Of a stretch of 41,797 nt of DNA, positions 18,482-25,796 are shown piece after piece (within the stretch, counting starts at the first letter, position 1; every line of letters starts with the position of its first letter). The translations under genes were made by a program, and so were the position numbers. Below the pieces are notes generated by a model, which was not told the origin of the DNA, did no database searches, and saw only the letters and a program-made list of their open reading frames with translations. This stretch comes from Thermodesulfobacteriota bacterium (GTDB taxonomy: Bacteria; Thermosulfidibacterota; Thermosulfidibacteria; Thermosulfidibacterales; B14-G1), in assembly GCA_024274915.1 (NCBI GenBank), contig JAJSAC010000044.1, positions 1-41,797 of the forward strand. Reading direction: 5' to 3'.

Positions 18482-19963
18482 TCACTCTACTTCCCACCCC
18501 TTGGCCCGTTCCAGCGCCCTTTGCCAATTCTTATAATACTTCTCTCTAACGGCAACCTCCATGGAAGGAGAAAAAACCTTATCCACTTCCCTCACCCTCC
18601 TCAACTCACCCCTATCCTGCCAAAAGCCCAAAGCCAAACCGGCAGCGAAGGCAGCCCCAAGACCGGTATTCTCTAAGACCCTGGGTCTTTCTACCTTTAT
18701 CCCCAAGATGTCGGCCTGAAACTGCATGAGAAAAGTGTTAGCGGCGGCTCCCCCATCGACCCTCAGGAGAGAGACTTCCTCCCCCAGCTCATCCCGAAAT
18801 TCCTCCACCACGTCCCTGGTTTGATAGGCCAAAGCCTCCAGAGCAGCTCTAGCCAGGTGCTCTCTGGTGGTGCTCCTAGTAAGGCCTATAATGAGTCCTC
18901 TGGCATCCGGGTCCCAATGGGGTGCCCCCAAACCTGCCAAGGCGGGGACAAAATAGACCCCTTCGTTGGACTCTAACTCCCTTGCCATAAACTCCGTGTC
19001 GGCAGCGGAGGAAAATATCTTTAACCCATCCCTCAACCATTGAATGGCGGCGCCTCCTATAAAGACGCTCCCTTCCAAAGCATAGCTCACCTCACCTTCC
19101 CCTAGCCACCAGGCTACGGTGCCTAAAAGCCTCAGGGGCAAAAGTCTACGTTTTCCCATCTCCATCATGAGAAAGAGTCCCGTTCCGTAGGTGTTTTTGG
19201 CTACCCCTTTCTCCCATCCTCCTTGGGCAAAGAGAGAAGCTGGCTGGTCTCCTAATACCGCTCCAATGGGCAGGGGCTTTCCCGTCACAGAAGGATGGGT
19301 AAAACTCCACTCCCCTATAGAAGGCTTAACTTGAGGAAGAAGCTGGGGAGGTACTTTAAAAAGGTCCAAGAGCCATGGATCAAACTCCAGAGTTTCTGTA
19401 TTGAAGAGCAGAGTTCTGGACGCATTTCCCGGCTCGGTGGCATGTACCTCTCCGCCCGTAAGATTCCACAAGATCCAGGTATCAACCGTGCCGAATAGTA
19501 TCTCTCCCCGCTCCACCCGATCCCTCACTCCATCCACATTGTCCAGGATCCATCTCACTTTGGTGGCAGAGAAGTACGGGTCCAACCTCAACCCCGTCCT
19601 CTTCTTCACCCCATCAGACCAAGACCCCAACTCATGGCACAGAGGCACCGTTCTTCTACACTGCCAGACAATGGCATTGTAAATGGGGCGTCCCGTATCC
19701 TTCTCCCAGAGAATGGTGGTCTCCCTCTGGTTTGCCACACCCAACCCCACCACGTTCTCCACGCCCACCCTGGCCAGCACGTCCTGAAGGGCCTTTCTCG
19801 TAGTATCCCACATCTCCAAGGGATCGTGCTCCACCCACCCCGGGTGAGGATATATTTGGCGGAAGGAATAGTAAGAGCGGGCTACCACTCGTCCTTTGTG
19901 ATTAAAGGCGATCACCCTGTTCCCAGTAGTACCCAGATCTAAAGCCAGAACCACCCTCTCCAA
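18482..19963 (-). CDS. glpK: Glycerol kinase GlpK
   Basis: GlpK phosphorylates glycerol to glycerol 3-phosphate. The 493-residue protein has the FGGY-family phosphate loop LALDLGTTGNRVIAF at the N-terminus. GVANQRETTILWEKDTG and AIVWQCRR follow, then GTVDTWILWNLTGG, GAVLGDQPASLFAQ and GTGLFLMMEMG. The C-terminal part has FVPALAGLGAPHWDPDARG and LLRVDGGAAANTFLMQFQAD. The open frame starts with TTG at 19963, two bases after the gpsA stop, and a nearby GTG at 19954 is also possible. Together with gpsA it supplies glycerol 3-phosphate for lipid synthesis. No glpF or glpD is visible. Confidence 0.93.
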   Translation of the reverse strand: MERVVLALDLGTTGNRVIAFNHKGRVVARSYYSFRQIYPHPGWVEHDPLEMWDTTRKALQDVLARVGVENVVGLGVANQRETTILWEKDTGRPIYNAIVWQCRRTVPLCHELGSWSDGVKKRTGLRLDPYFSATKVRWILDNVDGVRDRVERGEILFGTVDTWILWNLTGGEVHATEPGNASRTLLFNTETLEFDPWLLDLFKVPPQLLPQVKPSIGEWSFTHPSVTGKPLPIGAVLGDQPASLFAQGGWEKGVAKNTYGTGLFLMMEMGKRRLLPLRLLGTVAWWLGEGEVSYALEGSVFIGGAAIQWLRDGLKIFSSAADTEFMARELESNEGVYFVPALAGLGAPHWDPDARGLIIGLTRSTTREHLARAALEALAYQTRDVVEEFRDELGEEVSLLRVDGGAAANTFLMQFQADILGIKVERPRVLENTGLGAAFAAGLALGFWQDRGELRRVREVDKVFSPSMEVAVREKYYKNWQRALERAKGWEVE

Positions 19964-19965
19964 AG

Positions 19966-20946
19966 CTACACCGCCAGCTTGATAAAGTTGTTCACCATCA
20001 CTTTTGGGGGCACCTCTCCCGTTATAACCCTCCAGATACTCCTGGCCACCGGAATAGGAACATGATACTTTTCCCCCAAATAAAGGGCCACCTTCAGTGT
20101 ACGGTAACCCTCCGGGATTACACCCATCTCCTTCTCTACCTCGCCCAGGTCCATCCCTTGTCCCAGCAACTCTCCCAAGCGCCGATTATGGCTGTGTTCA
20201 CTGAGGGCAGTGGCTATGAGATCGCCAAGGCCAGCCAAGTAATGGACCGTTTCCCTCCTTCCCCCCAAAGCCGACACCAGATCACCCATCTCCTGCAGGG
20301 CCCTGGTGAGAAAAGCAGCCTTAAAATTAAGGCTCCTCACACCCGCCCCATCCATCATCCCTAAACCGATGGCGTAAATGTTCTTGAGAACCCCGCTCCA
20401 CTCAACACCGATCACATCCCCAGTAAATCGGGTTCTGAAAAACTCGGTGTCCACCAGGAAAGCCACCCTATGGAGGTCCTCCTTGCTCTCTCCAGCCAAA
20501 ACGGCTCCCGCAGGAAGCCCATAGGAAAACTCGTTGGCCACCGTGGGACCCGACAAGACCACGACCCTAGCCTGGGGAAAGATTTCTCGGAGAATACGGG
20601 AAGGGGTCTTCAATGACCCTTCTTCAACTCCCTTGACGAGACTCACTACCAAAGAGTTTTCCGATAGATATGAAGATACGGGTCCCAGAGTGTCCTTGAG
20701 AAAGGGAGAATGAATGGCTATGAAAAGTACCTGGGAAGAAGCCACCACCTTGCCAAGGTCCGAAGTGGCAACCAAAGACTCGGGCAGGGCCACTCCCGGT
20801 AGAAACCGGGAGTTGAGATGGCGGGAATTGACCTCCTCTACCACCGAAGAGTGATATTCCCAGGCCAACACTCCGTAGCCCTTCTGGGCCACCAAAAGGG
20901 CCACCGCCGTCCCCATGTTACCCAAACCCACAAATCCAACTTCCAT
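19966..20946 (-). CDS. gpsA: Glycerol-3-phosphate dehydrogenase (NAD(P)+) GpsA
   Basis: GpsA reduces dihydroxyacetone phosphate to sn-glycerol 3-phosphate for phospholipid synthesis. The 326-residue protein has the Rossmann motif VGFVGLGNMGTAVALLVA at the start. VVSLVKGVEE, VVLSGPTVANEFSYGLPAG and the catalytic GVLKNIYAIGLGMMDG segment follow. HYLAGLGDLIATALSEHSHN and RRLGELLGQG complete the family pattern. I chose the ATG at 20946, preceded by GGGGTGG, because the upstream ATG at 20982 has no ribosome binding site and adds 12 residues before the Rossmann strand. It lies between cobO and glpK in the same orientation, with 87 bp to cobO. Confidence 0.93.
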   Translation of the reverse strand: MEVGFVGLGNMGTAVALLVAQKGYGVLAWEYHSSVVEEVNSRHLNSRFLPGVALPESLVATSDLGKVVASSQVLFIAIHSPFLKDTLGPVSSYLSENSLVVSLVKGVEEGSLKTPSRILREIFPQARVVVLSGPTVANEFSYGLPAGAVLAGESKEDLHRVAFLVDTEFFRTRFTGDVIGVEWSGVLKNIYAIGLGMMDGAGVRSLNFKAAFLTRALQEMGDLVSALGGRRETVHYLAGLGDLIATALSEHSHNRRLGELLGQGMDLGEVEKEMGVIPEGYRTLKVALYLGEKYHVPIPVARSIWRVITGEVPPKVMVNNFIKLAV

Positions 20947-21033
20947 TCTATCCACCCCTGATCCCCATCTCCCTATCATCATCTATCCCACGAAAAAGGG
21001 GAGCAATCCACCCCCCACCCCAAAAAATACCCC

Positions 21034-21582
21034 TCACTTCTCTATGCCAGGCCTGGCCATAACCCCTTTTTGGTAGTAGTGCTTCACCTCTCTCATCTCC
21101 GTCACCAAATCGGCGGCCTCGATGACCTCCTCAGGGGCGTATCTACCGGTGAGGATAAGCTCCTTACCTTCAGGCTTGTTTTCCATGAGCTCCAGCACTT
21201 CCTTTTTGTCCAAAAGGCCCAAATACATGGCCACGTTGGCTTCCTCCATAATAACGATCTTGTAATCCTCCCGAAAGAGGGCCTCTTTCACCCTCTCCAA
21301 ACCCTTCTTGGCCAGCTCATAATCTTCATCACTGATCTGACCCGTCTTGACAAAACGAGGGGTGCCAAACTGCTCTATGGCCACTAAGCCTCCCATCCTC
21401 TCCCTGAGGACGTAAAGCTCACCGTAGTCTTGCCCCTTGAGGAACTGGGCAATATAAACCTTCATGCCGTGGGCTACCGCCCTCAGAGTGAGGCCCAAAG
21501 CTGCTGTGGTCTTACCCTTGCCGTTGCCCGTGTAGACCTGGACGTAACCTTTCGAAAAAGTCTCCTTTTTGAAACCTCCCAT
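21034..21582 (-). CDS. cobO: Corrinoid adenosyltransferase CobO/BtuR
   Basis: CobO/CobA/BtuR-type enzymes transfer the adenosyl group from ATP to cob(I)alamin or its precursors. The 182-residue protein has the family P-loop in VQVYTGNGKGKTTAALGLTL, the segment KVYIAQFLKGQDYGEL and KIVIMEEANVAMYLGLL. LILTGRYAPEEVIEAADLVT and REVKHYYQKGVMARPGIEK form the C-terminal signature. The ATG at 21582 follows GGAGGATGG; a longer frame to 21615 exists. It lies downstream of btuB, separated by 112 bp that hold a small hairpin, and could share the riboswitch-controlled transcript. It should not be confused with the cobA methyltransferase gene at 24386. Confidence 0.93.
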   Translation of the reverse strand: MGGFKKETFSKGYVQVYTGNGKGKTTAALGLTLRAVAHGMKVYIAQFLKGQDYGELYVLRERMGGLVAIEQFGTPRFVKTGQISDEDYELAKKGLERVKEALFREDYKIVIMEEANVAMYLGLLDKKEVLELMENKPEGKELILTGRYAPEEVIEAADLVTEMREVKHYYQKGVMARPGIEK

Positions 21583-21632
21583 GCTCCATCCTCCCAATCT
21601 TTGGCTCCAGTGCACCTACCATAACAAAGCGA

Positions 21633-21652
21633 GGGACAGCTTTCACTGTCCC
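21633..21652 (-). terminator. Hairpin between btuB and cobO
   Basis: GGGACAG at 21633-21639 is complementary to CTGTCCC at 21646-21652, giving a 7-bp stem with a 6-base loop. On the minus strand it is followed by TCGCTTTG, which is only weakly U-rich. It may be a weak terminator or an mRNA-end stabiliser that lowers cobO relative to btuB. Confidence 0.35.
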
Positions 21653-21694
21653 CCATTACAGAAGGTAGGCAGGCTCCCCCAATAACCCAAAATA

Positions 21695-23719
21695 TCAGAA
21701 CTTTATCTTACCACCCAAATACCAGGAAGCATCGGGTGCTTGATATCCCTTCACCTCCTCATACTGGCGGTTAAAGATGTTCTCACCCTTCACGAATACC
21801 TCAAAATGGGAACAAACTTTAACGCTCACCTTGCCATCCACCACAGTATAGGAGCTGGCCCTGGACACCTTGGGATGGGTGGAGTTGTACCTGCTCACCC
21901 TGTCTCCCACAAACCGAGCCCCCAAGAAAGCTTTCACCTTGTCCTTCCAGGTGTAAAAGAGGGAAGCGCTCCACTGGTTCAGGGGCACTCCCTCCACCCT
22001 GCGGTGGTGTTCCCTATCCTCGGGGTTCACATAGGTGTAGCTGGCCTTCAAAAGCAGGTTGTCCAAAGGCCTAAGAGTAAGACCCAGCTCCACACCCCGG
22101 TCCACCACCGTGGAGATGTTCTCATAGGTTCCCAGCCAGGTGACAGGGTTATAGACATAGAGGATCTTATCCTTCACCGCCTCTGTGAAGAAAGTGAAAT
22201 CCAAAGCCACCTTGCGGGAGAAGAGATACTGGGTGAAACCCACCTCATAACTTTCTGCCTTCTCAGGTGTCAGGTTCCTGTTGCCCCCCAGGAAAAACCA
22301 GGCGGGATTGGGAGGGGCGTAGAGCTCATAGAGAGTGGGAGCCTTGAAGGCCGTGGCATAGCGGGCCCTAAAGATGGTGTCTGTGGCCTTCAAATGGTAA
22401 CTAACACCCAGATTGTAAGTCGTCCTTCCCCCAAACTCATCGGGATCATCGATCCTAAAACCAGCCAAAAGGGTAAGGCTATCCCAGAGCCTCAGCTCGT
22501 TCTGAGAATAGTACCCGATGAGCTGAGTCCTGCGGAAGGGAAACCTGGACCTATCCACAGTTGTGCCCAAGGGCCATCCTCCCCAGTAGCTGGCCGTCAC
22601 GATGTAGGAAGTGCTCTTTCCTTCATCCTCTCGATACTCATAACCCACTACCAGGGTATCTTTGACATTCTTCCTGTCTAGTAGGTGGAATGTATTCTGC
22701 CAATCTATCTTCTTTATCCTGCCCGTGTAGCTCTGGTAGCTCTCCAGTTGGTCTGTGACAAAGCCCCACCCCCAGTCGTAATGATCCATGGACTCAGGAT
22801 CCCAGCGGTCGCTGTATCTCCTCCTGGTATCTGACATCCCCAGCTTGAGCTGGCTTTCCCACCAATCAAAAGGGAGATAGGTGGCCGTTACGGTAAGGAC
22901 CAAATGATCCGTCTTCTGCCATTGGTTTGGATCATTCACCGACTCTTCCAAGAGCCAGTCATAGTCGTCGTACTGGACATCGGCGTTGGTGAACCTCAAG
23001 GTACCTTCCAGGCGCAGATTTTCCAGAAGATCTGTTCCCACCTTGAAAGCATAGCTATCGTTCCAATACCTGTCGTCCTTGGCCACGCCGTTGCTCTCCC
23101 GGTGAGAAACTGAAAGGGAATAGTCCAAGAGTCCCACCTTTCCAGACGAAGAAAACCGAGCCTGCCAGGTATCCATGGAACCCACGTAGCCAGATAGGAC
23201 AAATAAGGGCCTCCCTCTGCCCGTCTTGGTGACAATGTTGACCACACCGGCCATGGCATCAGAACCGTAGAGGGGGCTCTCAGGACCTCTCACCACCTCA
23301 ATGCGCTCAATATCATCCACAGAAAGGTCACCAAAGTCGAAAACCCCACCTATGGCAGAAGGATCGTTCACCTCCATGCCGTCTATCATGACCATCACCC
23401 ATCTGGAGTCCAACCCCCTGATCCTCAAGGAGGTGGTTCTACCTGGTCCCCCGTAGGCCTGAACGTAGAGACCCTCCACGTACCTTAGGACATCCGCCAC
23501 CGTCTCAAAACCTCTGGCCTCTATCTCTTTCTCCGTAATCACCGTCGAAGAGATGGGGAGGCTCTTGGCTGCCTCCTTCACCCTGGTGGCCGTAACCACC
23601 ACCTCCTCCATCCTCACCACTTTCTCCCCCGAGGTGTCTTGAGCCCAGGAAACCCCCGTCCACGCCAGGAAAGCCACCAGAAGAGTCCCCCACAACCAAA
23701 CTCTCAATTCTACTCGCAT
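21695..23719 (-). CDS. btuB: TonB-dependent outer-membrane receptor, BtuB-like
   Basis: The 674-residue receptor has a signal peptide (MRVELRVWLWGTLLVAFLAW to about SWA). A TonB-box-like segment EEVVVTATR follows. The plug domain runs through ISSTVITEKEIEARGFETVA, RIRGLDSRWVMVMIDGMEVN and RIEVVRGPESPLYGSDAMAG. The rest is a beta-barrel with many aromatic-flanked strands, ending GGKIKF with the terminal Phe of outer-membrane proteins. FKAPTLYELYAPPNP and LTPEKAESYEVGF are typical TonB-receptor motifs. The cobalamin riboswitch and cobO beside it make corrinoids the likely ligand. The ATG at 23719 follows GGAGGTGGGGA; the longer frame starting at 23809 would lie inside the riboswitch terminator and is rejected. 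Confidence 0.9.
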   Translation of the reverse strand: MRVELRVWLWGTLLVAFLAWTGVSWAQDTSGEKVVRMEEVVVTATRVKEAAKSLPISSTVITEKEIEARGFETVADVLRYVEGLYVQAYGGPGRTTSLRIRGLDSRWVMVMIDGMEVNDPSAIGGVFDFGDLSVDDIERIEVVRGPESPLYGSDAMAGVVNIVTKTGRGRPLFVLSGYVGSMDTWQARFSSSGKVGLLDYSLSVSHRESNGVAKDDRYWNDSYAFKVGTDLLENLRLEGTLRFTNADVQYDDYDWLLEESVNDPNQWQKTDHLVLTVTATYLPFDWWESQLKLGMSDTRRRYSDRWDPESMDHYDWGWGFVTDQLESYQSYTGRIKKIDWQNTFHLLDRKNVKDTLVVGYEYREDEGKSTSYIVTASYWGGWPLGTTVDRSRFPFRRTQLIGYYSQNELRLWDSLTLLAGFRIDDPDEFGGRTTYNLGVSYHLKATDTIFRARYATAFKAPTLYELYAPPNPAWFFLGGNRNLTPEKAESYEVGFTQYLFSRKVALDFTFFTEAVKDKILYVYNPVTWLGTYENISTVVDRGVELGLTLRPLDNLLLKASYTYVNPEDREHHRRVEGVPLNQWSASLFYTWKDKVKAFLGARFVGDRVSRYNSTHPKVSRASSYTVVDGKVSVKVCSHFEVFVKGENIFNRQYEEVKGYQAPDASWYLGGKIKF

Positions 23720-23749
23720 TCCCCACCTCCACAAAAAATTTTCCATAAA

Positions 23750-23787
23750 TAAAAAATCCCCGGCCCTCCCAAAGGAAGACCGGGGAT
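23750..23787 (-). terminator. Intrinsic terminator between cobalamin riboswitch and btuB
   Basis: On the minus strand ATCCCCGGTCTTCC pairs with GGGAGGGCCGGGGAT (GU pairs allowed) across a short TTT-type loop, giving a stem of about 14 bp. A run TTTTTTATTT follows. It lies 30 bases before the btuB start and just downstream of the riboswitch. The riboswitch therefore very likely acts by premature termination. Confidence 0.85.
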
Positions 23788-23864
23788 CGAGCAATCCTCT
23801 CCTACCCAACCCCTCACAGCCCCATTCCGCGAGGGCCTTTTACCGGCCAAAGCCGGGTGAGGCT

Positions 23865-24086
23865 CCCCCTGGGTCGGTCTCCTGGCTCCCGGATCGTCCT
23901 ACTCGCCGCCCCTTCCCACCAGTTGGCTCATGGCTGATGGCTCATAGCTGATAGCTCCAATCTTTTCGCCATGAGCCATGAGCTATGGGCTAATCCCGGC
24001 AGTGGGTATCTTTGCGGCTTTCGTCCCCGGTCACAGTGGCGGGTCCGCGCCGGACTTTCACCGGACTTCCCGTCACCCAGGGAGGA
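23865..24086 (-). promoter_or_regulatory. Cobalamin riboswitch upstream of btuB
   Basis: Read on the minus strand, the element has CTCCCTGGGT pairing with ACCCAGGGGG as helix P1. AAGTCCGGTGAAAGTCCGGC and GACCCGCCACTGTGACC then follow, with GGGGACGAAAGCC next and GGCGGCGAGTAGGACGATCC after the variable arm. The B12 box AGCCAGGAGACCGACC lies at 23872-23887. These are the conserved blocks of the adenosylcobalamin-class riboswitch. The peripheral arm (about 23923-23993) is unusual, being built of 7-bp repeats such as ATGAGCC and ATGGCTC. The downstream terminator implies that binding of cobalamin switches btuB off. Confidence 0.93.
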
Positions 24087-24114
24087 AAATTCGGTGCTGT
24101 CAAAGAGCGCTAAA

Positions 24115-24144
24115 GGGATACCAAAAAGTGAAGGGACAAGTCAA
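24115..24144 (-). promoter_or_regulatory. Promoter of the btuB riboswitch leader
   Basis: TTGACT (plus-strand 24139-24144) and TATCCC (24115-24120) lie 18 bases apart on the minus strand, about 30 bases upstream of riboswitch helix P1. The second riboswitch copy has TTGACT-N18-TATTTC at the same relative place, which supports the assignment. Confidence 0.65.
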
Positions 24145-24154
24145 CGGCCCCTAC

Positions 24155-24386
24155 ACAGGACTTCCCCCAATTTTACCCTTTGGGATAAGGGCGGGGCGTT
24201 CCGACCGCAGAAATGATAGCTCATAGTTCATAGCTCGTAGTTCATGGTTCATAGCTCACAGTTGCTATCAGCCATGAGCCATGGGCAAGGGAGGAATGCC
24301 CCGCCCTTTCACTTGTTGGAAAGAAAAAATCCAGGATTCTGAACATGATGCCTTTACCAGGAAGGGAATTTTGGGGGAAGTCCTGT
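24155..24386. mobile_element. MITE-like element with heptad hairpin, copy A
   Basis: The 232-bp element is bounded by perfect 14-bp terminal inverted repeats, ACAGGACTTCCCCC (24155-24168) and GGGGGAAGTCCTGT (24373-24386). Inside, AAGGGCGGGGCGTTCC (24187-24202) pairs with GGAATGCCCCGCCCTT (24293-24308), with one GU pair if transcribed on the plus strand. These enclose tandem 7-bp repeats of the type CATAGTT/CATAGCT and then GCCATGA. No ORF with homology is inside. The right end abuts the cobA stop codon and the left end lies 10 bases from the btuB leader -35. No clear target duplication is visible. Copies B and C are at 29417 and 31881. Confidence 0.65.
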
Positions 24387-25111
24387 TACTCCACCTTGGC
24401 CATGGCCACCACATGGCCTATCACTAAGAGAACCGGGCTGGCCAAGTGATTCTCATCCCGGCTCCTCACCATATCCCCCAAAGTGGTGCGCAACAGCCGC
24501 TCCTGGGACCAAGTGACCCCACGTGCCATAAGCACGGGAGTGGAAGGATCCATACCAGCCTCCAAGAGCCTCTCCTGGAGTTCTTCCAAGGCGGCGAGCC
24601 CCATATACACCACCAGGGTTCCTCCCATCCCTGCCAAGGAAGAGAAAGGCAGATCAAGGGCCGAGTTTCTTTTCCGGTGACCGGTGACCATAGTGAGAAG
24701 GGAGGAATAATTCCTGTGGGTCAGGGATAATCGAGCCACAGAAGCCACCGCTGAAGCTGCCGTAACTCCGGGCACCACCTCATAATGCACCCCTGCCCCT
24801 TCCAGGCATTCCATCTCCTCTCCCAGCCGGCCGAAAATGAACGGGTCTCCCCCTTTCAGCCTGACCACCATCTTCCCCTCTCCGGCCTTTTCCAAAAGAA
24901 GGCGGTTTATATCTTCCTGCCCCATGGAATGCCTACCCGCCATCTTCCCCACATAAATCTTCTCGGCATAATCAGGAGCCTCCCCCAGAAGCTCTTCACT
25001 CACCAGGTGATCGTAGAGGACCACCTGGGCTTCCCTCAAAAGCTCCAAACCCCTTACAGTTATGAGGCGGGGATCTCCAGGTCCCGCACCTACTATATAT
25101 ACCTTCCCCAT
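24386..25111 (-). CDS. cobA: Uroporphyrinogen-III C-methyltransferase (SUMT) CobA
   Basis: SUMT methylates uroporphyrinogen III twice with S-adenosylmethionine to give precorrin-2, the branch point to siroheme, cobalamin and related tetrapyrroles. The 241-residue protein has the family motifs VYIVGAGPGDPRLITVRGLE and VVLYDHLVSEELL at the start. VVRLKGGDPFIFGRLGEE and VVPGVTAASAVASVARLSLT follow in the middle. TLVVYMGLAALEELQERL and STPVLMARGVTWSQERLL are near the end. The start is one of two adjacent ATGs (25114/25111); a TTG at 25141 is possible. The stop codon TAA touches the end of repeat element A. It follows the precorrin-2 dehydrogenase-like gene in an apparent two-gene operon. Confidence 0.93.
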   Translation of the reverse strand: MGKVYIVGAGPGDPRLITVRGLELLREAQVVLYDHLVSEELLGEAPDYAEKIYVGKMAGRHSMGQEDINRLLLEKAGEGKMVVRLKGGDPFIFGRLGEEMECLEGAGVHYEVVPGVTAASAVASVARLSLTHRNYSSLLTMVTGHRKRNSALDLPFSSLAGMGGTLVVYMGLAALEELQERLLEAGMDPSTPVLMARGVTWSQERLLRTTLGDMVRSRDENHLASPVLLVIGHVVAMAKVE

Positions 25112-25162
25112 CATGGCCCGTTCATCCCCCAAACCCTTCAAAAAACCTTGGACTAAAGAACG

Positions 25163-25624
25163 CTACGGGAGAAACCTCTCCAACATTCTCTCCAGCCACC
25201 GGGCCAACCTCTTGGTCTTGTGGGGATTTCGGCCCGAGGTGGAGACGGAAACCACCACCTCCCCTCGCCTGATAACGGAAGGAACAATGAAATCCCCTTC
25301 TCGACCCGCTGAGGCCACGTTCACAGGTATACCTCTTGCCCTGGCTACCTCAACAATGGACCAAGGATCACTGTCTACGGCCACAAACATCAGAGAAGCC
25401 CCCTCTAGATCCCCCGGCTCCAAGGACCGGGAAAGCCACCGGATCTTTCCCTCTCGGGCAAGAGCCTCCAAGGTGGGAGTAACTCGTGGTGCCAAGAGAA
25501 GGATCCTGGCTCCACTCGGCAAAAGGGCGAGAATCCTGCGCTCATGGACCCCTCCCCCACCCACAAAGAGGCAGAGTCTATCCTCCAACTTGAAATGGAG
25601 GGGAACATAATGAATCCCCTTCAT
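25163..25624 (-). CDS. Precorrin-2 dehydrogenase-like protein (CysG N-terminal/Met8 type)
   Basis: The 153-residue protein matches the NAD-binding half of siroheme synthase. The N-terminal strand reads YVPLHFKLEDRLCLFVGGGG with the dinucleotide-binding glycines, followed by ALLPSGARILLLAP. The middle has LMFVAVDSDPWSIVEVARAR, and VNVASAGREGDFIVPSVIRR then VSVSTSGRNPHKTKRLA closes the core. Such proteins oxidise precorrin-2 to sirohydrochlorin and sometimes chelate metal. It is shorter than full CysG-N and Met8 because it lacks the C-terminal dimerisation region. The chelatase step may therefore lie elsewhere. The ATG at 25624 follows AAAGGGGGTT. It directly precedes cobA. Confidence 0.85.
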   Translation of the reverse strand: MKGIHYVPLHFKLEDRLCLFVGGGGVHERRILALLPSGARILLLAPRVTPTLEALAREGKIRWLSRSLEPGDLEGASLMFVAVDSDPWSIVEVARARGIPVNVASAGREGDFIVPSVIRRGEVVVSVSTSGRNPHKTKRLARWLERMLERFLP

Positions 25625-25796
25625 CCACGGAACCCCCTTTAAGCTAGGCCGTATATCGACCCGACCCTCCCTCCAACACCACAAAAGCCCTTTTCCCACC
25701 CGCTAAGCATAAAAAGTCAAACCCTCGGAGTACTCCCATCCCAAAAAGCTGAACTTTATAGCGAAACAGGGGTTGAAGCCAGCAATACAAGCCCCT

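Noticed and set aside
23720-23809. Longer start for btuB
   Set aside because: It would place coding sequence over the riboswitch terminator and lacks a signal peptide at the right place; the ATG at 23719 has an excellent ribosome binding site.
24187-24308. Heptad elements as a CRISPR array
   Set aside because: Repeats are 7 bp with no unique spacers, and the second half is the inverted complement of the first; no cas genes are present.
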